Source: DAOUBP01 sp964513075 | Lineage (GTDB): Bacteria; Chloroflexota; Anaerolineae; CG2-30-64-16 | DNA: 64,000 nt | NCBI GenBank assembly: GCA_964513075.1 | Contig: CAZELR010000004.1 | Coordinates: 1 to 64,000 of the forward strand | Direction of reading: 5' to 3' | Program-made: the position numbers and the translations under genes | Shown here: positions 1 through 8,016 of the stretch, piece by piece | How positions within the stretch are numbered: the first letter of the stretch is position 1 | Layout: every line of letters begins with the position of its first letter | The notes under the pieces: generated by a model | What the model was told of the DNA's origin: nothing | Seen by the model: only the letters and a program-made list of their open reading frames with translations | Databases searched by the model: none

Positions 1-288
1 GCGGACCACGTGCACGTGTTGGTACGCCTGCACACTACAACCGCCATAGCCACCTTGGTCAAAGAGATCAAAGGCGCCTCGTCGCATCTGGTGACGCATG
101 TGCTGATGACTGATCAAACCTTCAAATGGCAGGGCTCGTATGGCGCTTTCACCCTGCGCAAAGATGAAGCACCTGTCGTTGCAGCCTATATCCACAACCA
201 GAAAACACATCATGCCGCAGGCGATCTGATCGCTGAGTGGGAGCAAGTAGCGGTGGAGACCCCTGACGACTGCAATGAAAGACCCTAG
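1..288 (+). CDS. REP-associated Y1 (IS200-like, HUH) transposase, 5' truncated by window edge
   Basis: The reading frame is open from the first base and ends at TAG 286-288, so only the C-terminal 95 codons are present. Codons 2-8 read DHVHVLV, the HUH (His-hydrophobic-His) metal-binding signature of Y1 transposases. A later VAAYIHNQKTHH stretch supplies the likely catalytic Tyr (codon 63) and the Gln of the family's Y-x3-Q helix. The family cuts and joins single-stranded DNA through a 5' phosphotyrosine link. RAYT members of it are tied to short palindromic REP elements. No inverted ends can be tested because the upstream part lies outside the window. The fragment is intact as far as visible, so it need not be a pseudogene. 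Confidence 0.85.
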   Translation, partial: ADHVHVLVRLHTTTAIATLVKEIKGASSHLVTHVLMTDQTFKWQGSYGAFTLRKDEAPVVAAYIHNQKTHHAAGDLIAEWEQVAVETPDDCNERP

Positions 289-358
289 TCCACGCAGGTG
301 GACTTCGCAACGGTAGCCGCGACCTCGGTCGCCAGGCGCCCCCAAGGACCCTCTTGAT

Positions 359-1624
359 ATGCGCATCATCCTGACCCTGTTCCTCGCACTCCTGCTCCTC
401 TCCCCAACCGCAGCCCATGCGGCCGGTCCGACCCTTTGCGCGCCGTGGACCCAGGTCAATGCCGATGCATTCGGCCTCGGGTCCGGCCCCAATGGCAGCT
501 ACGCTAGTGAGGAGGGGTTCGAGGTCATCGTTTTTGGGGACCAGCTGTACGTCGGCATGGAGGCGGACAACACCTACGGCGCACGGCTGTGGCGCACACG
601 CGCCGGCGTCACTGCGCCGGCCGGCCAGGCCGACTGGGAAGAAGTCATCGCGGATGCAGCCGGCCGGCCCTTCGGCCAGCCGAACATCACCCAGAACGAC
701 CACATCGACAGTCTGGCGGCCTTTGACGGCTATCTCTACGCCAGCACCGCCAATGGCGGAGACAGCGCCTTCGGCACGCAGGTGTGGCGCAGCGCCACGG
801 GCGATCGGGGCACGTGGGTCCAGGTCAATACCGACGGCTTCGGCGATCTCCGCAACACCAACTTCAAGGACATGGTGCTGTTCGACGGCTGGCTGTGTGG
901 GGGTACGAGGAACCAGGTGACCGGCGCACAAGTCTGGTGCACGGCGGATGGCATCTCTTGGACGCGCAAGAACACAGACGGGTTCAACGCGCCTGCGGTG
1001 ATCGAGGTCTGGTCAGCCGCGGTCTACGCTGCGGCGCTCTACTTCGGCGTGCAGGATCGCGGGATGGACCCCTCGGAGGCCGATGACGTCGCCCGCCTGT
1101 ATCGCACCACCAGCCTGAACGGCGCGGACACATGGAGCAAGATCTACGTCGGCCCGCCGGGCAGCTACCGCGTCGACCTGCTGGGCGCGCTGAGGGGCTA
1201 CCTCTACATCGCCACGCGCAGCGCCGATGGCATCATCATCCTGCGCGGCGCGACCGGCGACCCCGGCACGTGGACCCAGGTCAATACGGCGGGCATGGTC
1301 GCGGGCAGGCGCACCAACTTCGGTGCGGTGGTGGACGGCGCGGCCGCATACAACGCTGCGCTCTACGTCGCCGTTTCAAACACGACGACCGGCGTCGAGG
1401 TATGGCGCACCGCGGGGCTGCTGGAAGCCGGCGGCCCGCAGGTGGACTGGGCTCAGATGGGCGGGAGCGGCCTGGGGGACCCAAACAACAGTCACGCCGA
1501 GCTCATCCCCTTCAACGGCGACCTTTACGCCTGGACCACCAACTATCACACCGGTCAGCAGGTGCGGCGGACGCGCTGTCCGACCGCGGTGCGCAGCATC
1601 CTGCTGCCCCTGGTAAGATTCTAG
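359..1624 (+). CDS. Secreted repeat (beta-propeller-like) protein ending in an LLPLVRF tail
   Basis: 421 aa. An AAGGA ribosome-binding site lies 10 bases before the ATG. Residues 1-21 form a signal peptide cut near AHA-A. The body repeats a motif W-x-[QR]-x-N-x-x-G-[FM] about five times (PWTQVNADAF, TWVQVNTDGF, SWTRKNTDGF, TWTQVNTAGM, DWAQMGGSGL), alternating with LY-type strands. This suggests a five- or six-bladed propeller. Four Cys could pair. The chain ends SILLPLVRF, a variant of the tail seen on other secreted proteins here, but without a Thr-Pro linker. I do not recognise a specific function. It stands alone ahead of the C25 unit on the same strand. Confidence 0.75.
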   Translation: MRIILTLFLALLLLSPTAAHAAGPTLCAPWTQVNADAFGLGSGPNGSYASEEGFEVIVFGDQLYVGMEADNTYGARLWRTRAGVTAPAGQADWEEVIADAAGRPFGQPNITQNDHIDSLAAFDGYLYASTANGGDSAFGTQVWRSATGDRGTWVQVNTDGFGDLRNTNFKDMVLFDGWLCGGTRNQVTGAQVWCTADGISWTRKNTDGFNAPAVIEVWSAAVYAAALYFGVQDRGMDPSEADDVARLYRTTSLNGADTWSKIYVGPPGSYRVDLLGALRGYLYIATRSADGIIILRGATGDPGTWTQVNTAGMVAGRRTNFGAVVDGAAAYNAALYVAVSNTTTGVEVWRTAGLLEAGGPQVDWAQMGGSGLGDPNNSHAELIPFNGDLYAWTTNYHTGQQVRRTRCPTAVRSILLPLVRF

Positions 1625-1658
1625 CGCCCCGATTGCCGATTGGGTGTCGGGCGACCCT

Positions 1659-1687
1659 TTGCCAACAGGCGGCAAGCGCGGTACAAT
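1659..1687 (+). promoter_or_regulatory. Sigma70-type promoter placing the start site at the ATG (leaderless)
   Basis: TTGCCA at 1659-1664, a 17-base spacer and TACAAT at 1682-1687. Counting about seven bases from the -10 box puts transcription start at or next to the ATG at 1694, and there is no clear Shine-Dalgarno site. The C25 gene is therefore probably translated from a leaderless mRNA. The boxes are seen directly. The start point is inferred from usual spacing. Confidence 0.6.
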
Positions 1688-1693
1688 GGCATC

Positions 1694-4090
1694 ATGACAA
1701 GAGTAACTCGCTTTCTGCTCCTCTGCGTGCTGCTGTGCGGATCCCTGGCGCCGGCGTCGGCCGGGGCCACGGGCTCAGAGCAGGCCGCCGGTCCCAGCGC
1801 GGCCCTGCGTCTGCGCGTCGGCGTCACCACTGACGGCATCGTGCAGATCGGCCCCGCAGACCTGGCCGCGGCTGGCGTCGATCCGGCAACGGTCGATCCG
1901 CGCACCTTCGCCATGACAAGTATGGGCCAGATTGTGGCCATTCGGGTGACCGGCGAGGCTGACGGCCGCTTCGACACGCAGGACCGGCTCCTGTTCTTCG
2001 GCCAGAAGTTTCGCGGCGCGCAGATGGAAGAAAAATACACCGACGAGCGGGTTTACTGGCTGGATATCGGCGGCGCCGCCGGCCCGCGCATCGCCAGCAT
2101 CGACGCCGCGCCGCAGGGCACTCTGACGCCCCCGGCCGACTTCCCGACCACAGTACACGCCGAGGAATCGCTGGAGTGGTGGACGCTGCACACGCTGACG
2201 CTGGACACCCAGGATTCATGGTTTTGGGCCCGGTTGCGGCCGCCCATCGCGGTCGGCAGCGCCATCACGGTCAGCCTGCCCTATACCGTGCCGCACCCCG
2301 CGCCGGGCACGGCAGCCAGCTTCCGGCTGGAAGAAATCTCCCGCGCCTACACCGGCCCCAACCCCGATCACCGCACCACGATCGCGTTGAACGGCCGCAG
2401 TATCGTCGACCAGACGTGGTCAGACAAGCAGCGCCGCGTGTTCACTGCGGCCTTGCCTGCCGGAGTGCTGGCGCACGGCACGAACGAGGTGCAGGTGGGG
2501 GCCTGGACCATGCCCGGCAACGTGCGGGATGACGTCTACGCCAACTATTGGGAGGTGGACTACCGCCGCCTGTTCCGCGCCTGGGAGGGCCGGCTGGACT
2601 TTGTGGCTGAAACCTCAGGCGCCCAGGAATACTCGATCCAGGGCTGGAAGACCTCACAGGTGCTCGTTTGGAACGTCAGCGACCCGCTTCGACCGGTCAA
2701 TCTGGATGCCGCCGCGGTCGAGGGAAATCATCGCGTTTTCCTGCCGCTCATCTTCGGCAGAACGTCGTCTCTGGCCGCAAGCGCGGAAGCTGTCAGCGCA
2801 CCCAACGGCGCCGGCGCGTTGGGGCTGCGTTTTCGCGCCGAGGATCAGGCGGGTGCCCGCTACTGGCTGCAGGAGACGCCAACCTTCCAGAGACCCGCTT
2901 CACTGCGGATGCGGCCTGACACGGGCCTGCGGAACCCGGCGGGCGGTGCGGATGCGGTCATCGTCGGCCCGGCCATCCTGCGCCCCGCCTCCGAGCAGCT
3001 GGCGGCGTGGCATCGGGCCAACGGCCGCCGCGCGCTGGTGGTTAACCTACAGGATGTCTACGACGAGTTCAACGATGGCATCCTGCACCCCCGCGCCGTG
3101 CCGGCCATGCTGGCCTGGGCTGCAACGCACTGGGAAGGGTCGGCGCCGGCCTACCTGACGCTGATGGGCGATGGCGACTGGAACTTCAAGGGCTTCAACC
3201 CCGCGGCCTACCCGCCCGGCCCCAACTACGTACCGCCCTACCTGGCCTGGGTCGATCCGTGGCAGGGTGAAGTGCCGGCCGATGCGCTGTACGGCGATCT
3301 GGACGGCGATCTTGTGCCGGAAGTGGCAGTGGGACGACTGGCTGTCAACACCCTGGCCCAGGCCACTACGGTCGTCAATAAGATCGTCAACTATGACCAG
3401 ACGGTGCGCAGCGAAACGTGGCAGCGCCGCGCGCTCTTCATTGCCGACAACGCCGATTCGGCCGGCAACTTTCCGGCAGTCTCCGATGTGATCATTGCAA
3501 CCCACCTGCCGTCCGACCTGATCGTCCAGCGGGCTTATCTGCCTGACAACCCGACGCCTGGGGACCTCGCGGCTGTGCAGACGGCCATCTCCCAGGCGCT
3601 GCAATCGGGCGCTTGGCTGGTGCAATACACTGGCCACGGCGCGACCAATCAGTGGACCGGTGAAGGCATCTGGCGCACCAGCGATGTCAGCGGCTTGACC
3701 AACGGCGCGAAGCTGCCGGTGGTCATGACCTTCGACTGCCTGGACGGCTATTTCGCGCACCCCGATCCGACCCTGGACAGCCTGGCGGAAACAATGCAGC
3801 GCCACGCGGGGGGCGGCTCCATCGCGGCCATCTCGGCGTCGGGCCTGGGCATCACCAATGATCAGCTAAACTTCCGCATCTTCCTGATGGACGTGCTGTT
3901 CAGGGACGGCGTGCGCGAGCTGGGCCGGGCGTTGACCATTGCCAAACGCCAATACTACCAGGTGTTCGGGCCCAATTATCAGATCCAGACCATGACTCTT
4001 TTCGGTGATCCAGCGCTGCGCCTGCCCGGACCTGCGTCAGCCGCCTTAGCCGGACCTGATAGCAGACCGATAGAAACATTCGGGAGATAA
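1694..4090 (+). CDS. Secreted gingipain-like C25 cysteine peptidase, PorU-like architecture
   Basis: 798 aa from the ATG at 1694. An in-frame ATG at 1640 adds 18 non-signal residues and lies upstream of the promoter. Residues 1-26 are a signal peptide. The N-terminal domain has a TDGIVQIGPADLAAAGVD stretch and YTDERVYWLDIG, the layout of the beta domain preceding C25 domains in PorU and gingipains. The catalytic domain follows from about residue 420. It carries the dyad His648 (in YTGHGATNQW) and Cys682 (in FDCLDGYFAHP), 34 residues apart as in gingipains. There is no C-terminal tail, lipobox or membrane helix. It is first in a four-gene unit with two FN3-like proteins and a second C25. In known systems this family includes both proteases and the PorU sorting enzyme. 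Which applies here is unknown. Confidence 0.85.
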   Translation: MTRVTRFLLLCVLLCGSLAPASAGATGSEQAAGPSAALRLRVGVTTDGIVQIGPADLAAAGVDPATVDPRTFAMTSMGQIVAIRVTGEADGRFDTQDRLLFFGQKFRGAQMEEKYTDERVYWLDIGGAAGPRIASIDAAPQGTLTPPADFPTTVHAEESLEWWTLHTLTLDTQDSWFWARLRPPIAVGSAITVSLPYTVPHPAPGTAASFRLEEISRAYTGPNPDHRTTIALNGRSIVDQTWSDKQRRVFTAALPAGVLAHGTNEVQVGAWTMPGNVRDDVYANYWEVDYRRLFRAWEGRLDFVAETSGAQEYSIQGWKTSQVLVWNVSDPLRPVNLDAAAVEGNHRVFLPLIFGRTSSLAASAEAVSAPNGAGALGLRFRAEDQAGARYWLQETPTFQRPASLRMRPDTGLRNPAGGADAVIVGPAILRPASEQLAAWHRANGRRALVVNLQDVYDEFNDGILHPRAVPAMLAWAATHWEGSAPAYLTLMGDGDWNFKGFNPAAYPPGPNYVPPYLAWVDPWQGEVPADALYGDLDGDLVPEVAVGRLAVNTLAQATTVVNKIVNYDQTVRSETWQRRALFIADNADSAGNFPAVSDVIIATHLPSDLIVQRAYLPDNPTPGDLAAVQTAISQALQSGAWLVQYTGHGATNQWTGEGIWRTSDVSGLTNGAKLPVVMTFDCLDGYFAHPDPTLDSLAETMQRHAGGGSIAAISASGLGITNDQLNFRIFLMDVLFRDGVRELGRALTIAKRQYYQVFGPNYQIQTMTLFGDPALRLPGPASAALAGPDSRPIETFGR

Positions 4091-4095
4091 ATACG

Positions 4096-4587
4096 ATGCA
4101 CAGACATCTCCATAGAGGCCGCTGGCTGGCCGCCTGCCTGGCGCTGCTGCTGGGCCTGAGCGGGCTGGTCATCAGCGCGGCCGTTGTTTTCAGCGAATTC
4201 AAGGCCACAAAGCAATCCACCGGCTCGATCCTGGTGGAGTGGAAGACGGCCGCCGAGCTGAACAGCGCGGCCTTCAACCTGTACCGAGCTACTGAAGTCC
4301 CCGTCCCGCTGGATGAGGCGCACCTCATACACCAGGAAGAGGCCACAGGGAGTGGCACCACCGGTGCCGCGTACGCGTACCTCGACGCGGCCACCGAGCC
4401 AGGGGTGTGCTACACCTATATGATCGCAGAACTGACCTCTTCAGGGAGTTTCGGCGGCAAAGCCGGCCCAGTTGCCGCAGGAGACAACTGCTCCACCGCG
4501 ACACCTACGGTCACCGTGACGCCCACAACGACACCGCCAGCGACACCGGCGGCCAGATATATCTATCTGCCGCTGATGATGCATTAA
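4096..4587 (+). CDS. Small secreted FN3-like protein with C-terminal YLPLMMH tail
   Basis: 163 aa. A GGGAG site overlaps the stop of the upstream gene, nine bases before the ATG, so translation is probably coupled. Residues 1-30 form a signal peptide. The middle has the pattern GSILVEWKTAAELNSAAFN, then a CYTYMIAEL strand and GDNC. This resembles the FN3-like domain often found just before C-terminal sorting signals (W-T-A-S-E...F-x-L-Y-R). A short Thr/Pro linker of about 20 residues leads to the final YIYLPLMMH. It is a close paralogue of the next gene, which ends in a membrane helix instead. It may be a minimal carrier for the tail. The function of the FN3-like domain is not known. Confidence 0.8.
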   Translation: MHRHLHRGRWLAACLALLLGLSGLVISAAVVFSEFKATKQSTGSILVEWKTAAELNSAAFNLYRATEVPVPLDEAHLIHQEEATGSGTTGAAYAYLDAATEPGVCYTYMIAELTSSGSFGGKAGPVAAGDNCSTATPTVTVTPTTTPPATPAARYIYLPLMMH

Positions 4588-4609
4588 TCACGCTAACATG
4601 GATGAAACG

Positions 4610-5602
4610 ATGCCAAGACCACAACGACTCACACAATACGCCAGCCTGGTGCTGGTCACCTGCCTGGTGCTGCTGCTCAGCCTAAGGGTGCTGACCGCCA
4701 ACGCGGCCGTCATATTCAGCGAGTTCAAGGCCGCAAAGCAACCCGATGGCTCGATCCTGGTGAAGTGGACGACCGCCAGCGAACTCAACAGTCCTCCGGC
4801 CTTCAACCTGTATCGTGCTACCTCGGTCAGCTTCGAGCTGGATGAGGCGCATCTCATACACCAGGAAGAGGCCCAAGGCAGTGGCACCACCGGCTTCACG
4901 TATCAGTATGTTGATGCTGCCGTCGAGTCGGGTATGTGTTACTATTATCGTATCGCAGAGCTGACCTCCTCAGGAAGTCTCGGCAGCGAATATGGTCCCA
5001 CTGCTGCGGGCGACAACTGCGCCACCGTGGACGCTACGCCCACGGCAACTCGCACCGCCACAGCGACCACGGCCGCGGGGGCCGCTACAGCCACGGCGAC
5101 CAGGGCAGCTACCTCAGTTATAGCTCAGGCCACGGCGACGCGCCAGTTCGCGAACACGCCAACCACCGCGCCTACTCTCACGCCCGGACCGGGTGTCACC
5201 TGGACGCCTGCACCTGGGGCTACGCCGCTTCCTGGCGCGCAGATCGCGACACCGACTCCCGCACCCGGCGCCGCGGCCACGAACCCTGCGGCTGTCCAGG
5301 CCGAAATCCCGACAATCGTTCCCACGCCGCAGCCGGAACCGTCGGCCACAGCAACCCGCCTGATGCCAACCGAGACGACTGTGCCGCCTGCGGCGACCAA
5401 CACCCCGCAGGTCTTTGCAGCTGCAACCTCAGATTCGGCGCTCCTGGGCGCGAACGCGCGGCTCACACCCACACCGGCGCCTTCTACTGCTGCCGGCCGC
5501 AACAGCCGCCTGATGTTGTTGCTGGGTGGCGGCGCGATTGTGTTAGCAGGACTGCTGGGCGTCGGCGGCCTGCTCATTTGGCGCGCCTCCAGGCCGCAAT
5601 GA
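4610..5602 (+). CDS. FN3-like surface protein with C-terminal membrane helix (paralogue of the tailed protein upstream)
   Basis: 330 aa from the ATG at 4610. An ATG at 4598 would add the acidic MDET ahead of the signal peptide and is less likely. The N-terminal 100 residues nearly repeat the preceding protein, including GSILVKWTTASELNS, DEAHLIHQEEA, GSGTTG and AELTSSGS. About 150 residues of Thr/Pro/Ala-rich linker follow. The end is a single hydrophobic helix (about residues 300-322) followed by RASRPQ. This is a stop-transfer anchor with a basic cytoplasmic tail in place of the YLPL tail. The stop codon overlaps an ATG of the following frame (ATGA at 5599-5602). The pair looks like a duplication in which only the anchoring mode diverged. 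Confidence 0.8.
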   Translation: MPRPQRLTQYASLVLVTCLVLLLSLRVLTANAAVIFSEFKAAKQPDGSILVKWTTASELNSPPAFNLYRATSVSFELDEAHLIHQEEAQGSGTTGFTYQYVDAAVESGMCYYYRIAELTSSGSLGSEYGPTAAGDNCATVDATPTATRTATATTAAGAATATATRAATSVIAQATATRQFANTPTTAPTLTPGPGVTWTPAPGATPLPGAQIATPTPAPGAAATNPAAVQAEIPTIVPTPQPEPSATATRLMPTETTVPPAATNTPQVFAAATSDSALLGANARLTPTPAPSTAAGRNSRLMLLLGGGAIVLAGLLGVGGLLIWRASRPQ

Positions 5603-5724
5603 GAACTCAACACTGGCATGCTGAGTTACCCATGCACCCGCGGCGGCATGCGCCGGGCAAAAACATCGCGCGAGACTGGAATCGAGGCTTTAGCCGATCA
5701 CTCTGTCTGAGCGTCAGACCGCCT

Positions 5725-7908
5725 GTGAAAATGCCTTGGCTCTGGATAGTCGTCTTGCTGGTGGCATCTGCGCTGGCCGTCACCGGATGCAATCCTACTC
5801 AGCCGCCGGCCGCGTCCGACACCATCAAACTGGCCGTGGAAGCCGATGGCATCTATGAAGTATCCGCCACCGCGTTAGCACGCGCCGGCTTCGACCTGGC
5901 GGCCGCGCGCGCCGAGGAACTGGCGCTGACAGCCGGCGGCGCGCCAGTGGCGTTTCAACTCATTGGCCAGGGCCGCAACCGCACCCTCCGCTTTTACGGC
6001 CAGGCGCTGGGATCCGAGGCGTATACCGGCCGCAACGTCTACTGGCTGAGCCGGCCGACCGCCGCACCAACGACCGCAACCACGATCCAGGAGCGCAGGG
6101 CCACATCCTCTGCCACGGGCGCACCGGCAACCAGCGCGCCGGCTACCGAGGTCACCGCTACCTTGCGCGTCGAAGAACGCCACCACTATCGCGGGCAAGC
6201 CAACGCGGGTGAGAGCCGTTGGTACTGGCAGTCGCTTTTCGCGCCGGCTGAATCGACAATTATCCTATCAGCGCCGCAAGTTCTGGCGGCCGAGGCGACC
6301 CTGCGCCTCGGCGTCTACGGCAAAACCTCCTCACCCACCGTCGACCCGGACCACCGCCTGACACTCGCCTTGAACGATACGCAGATCGACACAGTGATCT
6401 GGGACGGTCAAGGCCCGCACATCATCGAGGCTGCCGTGCCAGCGGGCGTCCTCCGCGCCGGCGAGAACCGCCTGAAGCTTGCCGCGCCCGGCGACACCGG
6501 CGCGGCGGTCGACAGCATCGAATTGGAATGGGTCGAGATCACCTATCGCCGCGAGTTGGCGATGGACGGCGCAGCGCTGACGTTCAGCGGGATGGCAACC
6601 GGCTATGCCGTGCGCGTCCCAACTCGGCCCGCAGCGGTGTGGGACATCACCGACCCGGACGCGCCGGTCGCACTGGTCGACATGGATTGGCAGGATGGCG
6701 TCCTGCGCTTCGGGTCAGATGGCGCCCAGCGACGTTTCGTCGTAGCATCAGCCGCTGAGTTGCGCCAGCCCGCGGCCATCACAGCCGCCTCCGGCCTCGA
6801 CCTGCACAATTGGCCCGGCGGTGCGGATTTGATCGTGGTGACGACGCCGGCTTTCCGAGAAGCGCTGCAGCCGCTGATTGCCGCCCGTGAGGCGCAAGGA
6901 CTGCGCGTGGCCGTGGTGGACACAGAACAAGTCTACGATAGCTTCAACTATGGCCGCACCGGCCCGGAGCCGATCCGAGCACTGGTGCAGCACGCCCTGG
7001 CCAACTGGGCCGCGCCCGCGCCGCAGTTCCTGCTGTTGGCCGGCGACGCCAGCTACGATCCGCGCGGCTACCTGGGCGGCACGGAACTCGACTTGGTGCC
7101 GACCCAGGCGGTCTACACTGCGTTCTCCGGCTGGACCGGCTCGGACGTGTGGTATGCCATGCCGGATGATGGGCCAGCCGCGCGACCGGCCCTGGCCGTC
7201 GGCCGCTTCCCGGCCCAGACCGCCGAGCAGTTAGCCGGCATGGTGGCCAAAACCTTGGCCTATGAGCGCGCGCCTATAAACACGCCCGCAAACGCGGCAG
7301 AAACCGAGGCGTGGCGTTCCGAAGCTTTCCTGGTGGCAGATAATGATGAGCCTGGCTTCGCCCAAGAAGCCGGGGAGTTTGCGGCCCTGCTCGAAGGCTA
7401 CGCCACCGAGCAAATTGTCATTGAAGATGACGGCAGCGCTGCGCGCGCGGCGTTGTTGCGGGCCTTCGACAAAGGCAGCGGCCTAATAGGCTACTTTGGG
7501 CACGGCAGCGTCACACTGTGGGCCAAAGAAAAGGTGCTTGACGTCGGGGATGTGAGCCAGCTGAGCAACCGCGAGCGACTGCCGGTGGTCTTTACCGTCA
7601 CCTGCCTGAGCGGCCTGTTCGAGCATCCCACCACACCCTCGCTGGGCGAGACACTGTTGCGGGCGACGAACGGCGGAGCCGTTGCTGCGCTGGTTCCATC
7701 GAGTGCAGCCGTGCTGAGCGACCAACGACTGCTGGCGCGCGAACTCGCATCCGCCCTATCTACAAAAACGGACACCCCCACGCCGCGTGCGCTGGGCACG
7801 ATCGTGCGCCGGGCCCAGGCAGGCCTGCCGGATGGCCCGGGCGGCGTCCGCGACATCCTCCTGACCTTCAACCTCCTGGGCGACCCCGCTCTCAGGCTAA
7901 CTCAGTAG
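5725..7908 (+). CDS. Gingipain-like C25 cysteine peptidase, predicted lipoprotein
   Basis: 727 aa from GTG 5725. This start gives MKMPWLW followed by a hydrophobic run and the lipobox V-T-G-C with Cys22, a clean lipoprotein signal. An ATG at 5599 overlapping the upstream stop would add 42 residues and hide the signal, but cannot be excluded. The N-terminal beta domain matches the first C25 protein (EADGIYEVSATALARAGFD; YTGRNVYWLS). The catalytic dyad is His593 (GYFGHGSVTLW) and Cys627 (TVTCLSGLFEHP), again 34 apart. No C-terminal tail is present. A membrane-tethered C25 beside tailed substrates recalls PorU, which is held at the outer membrane. That role is an inference. Confidence 0.82.
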   Translation: MKMPWLWIVVLLVASALAVTGCNPTQPPAASDTIKLAVEADGIYEVSATALARAGFDLAAARAEELALTAGGAPVAFQLIGQGRNRTLRFYGQALGSEAYTGRNVYWLSRPTAAPTTATTIQERRATSSATGAPATSAPATEVTATLRVEERHHYRGQANAGESRWYWQSLFAPAESTIILSAPQVLAAEATLRLGVYGKTSSPTVDPDHRLTLALNDTQIDTVIWDGQGPHIIEAAVPAGVLRAGENRLKLAAPGDTGAAVDSIELEWVEITYRRELAMDGAALTFSGMATGYAVRVPTRPAAVWDITDPDAPVALVDMDWQDGVLRFGSDGAQRRFVVASAAELRQPAAITAASGLDLHNWPGGADLIVVTTPAFREALQPLIAAREAQGLRVAVVDTEQVYDSFNYGRTGPEPIRALVQHALANWAAPAPQFLLLAGDASYDPRGYLGGTELDLVPTQAVYTAFSGWTGSDVWYAMPDDGPAARPALAVGRFPAQTAEQLAGMVAKTLAYERAPINTPANAAETEAWRSEAFLVADNDEPGFAQEAGEFAALLEGYATEQIVIEDDGSAARAALLRAFDKGSGLIGYFGHGSVTLWAKEKVLDVGDVSQLSNRERLPVVFTVTCLSGLFEHPTTPSLGETLLRATNGGAVAALVPSSAAVLSDQRLLARELASALSTKTDTPTPRALGTIVRRAQAGLPDGPGGVRDILLTFNLLGDPALRLTQ

Positions 7909-8009
7909 GGGCGAAGCATTCCGACATAGTCCTTCCGCGACCGGAGATGCCACATCAAACGTCAATCGTCTCAGGGCGGCGGATCTGCCTGGGAGTGCTT
8001 CGCCCCTAC
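7905..8009. repeat. MITE-like element with 18-bp terminal inverted repeats
   Basis: The left end GTAGGGGCGAAGCATTCC (7905-7922) is matched by the reverse complement of 7992-8009 with one mismatch (T/C at position 15). The 105-bp element supplies the TAG stop of the C25 lipoprotein gene and fills most of the gap to the convergent gene. It carries no coding capacity. It starts with GTAG, as REP elements mobilised by Y1 transposases often do. The wide loop between arms is more like a MITE. Confidence 0.7.
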
Positions 8010-8016
8010 ACCTTGA

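Noticed and set aside
149..931. Minus-strand frame of 260 codons over the 359-1624 gene
   Set aside because: It is antisense to a gene with signal peptide and ribosome-binding site. Its protein shows no domain.
5599..5725. ATG at 5599 overlapping the upstream stop as start of the C25 lipoprotein
   Set aside because: It would place 42 charged residues before a clean lipoprotein signal. GTG 5725 was preferred, though coupling at 5599 remains possible.
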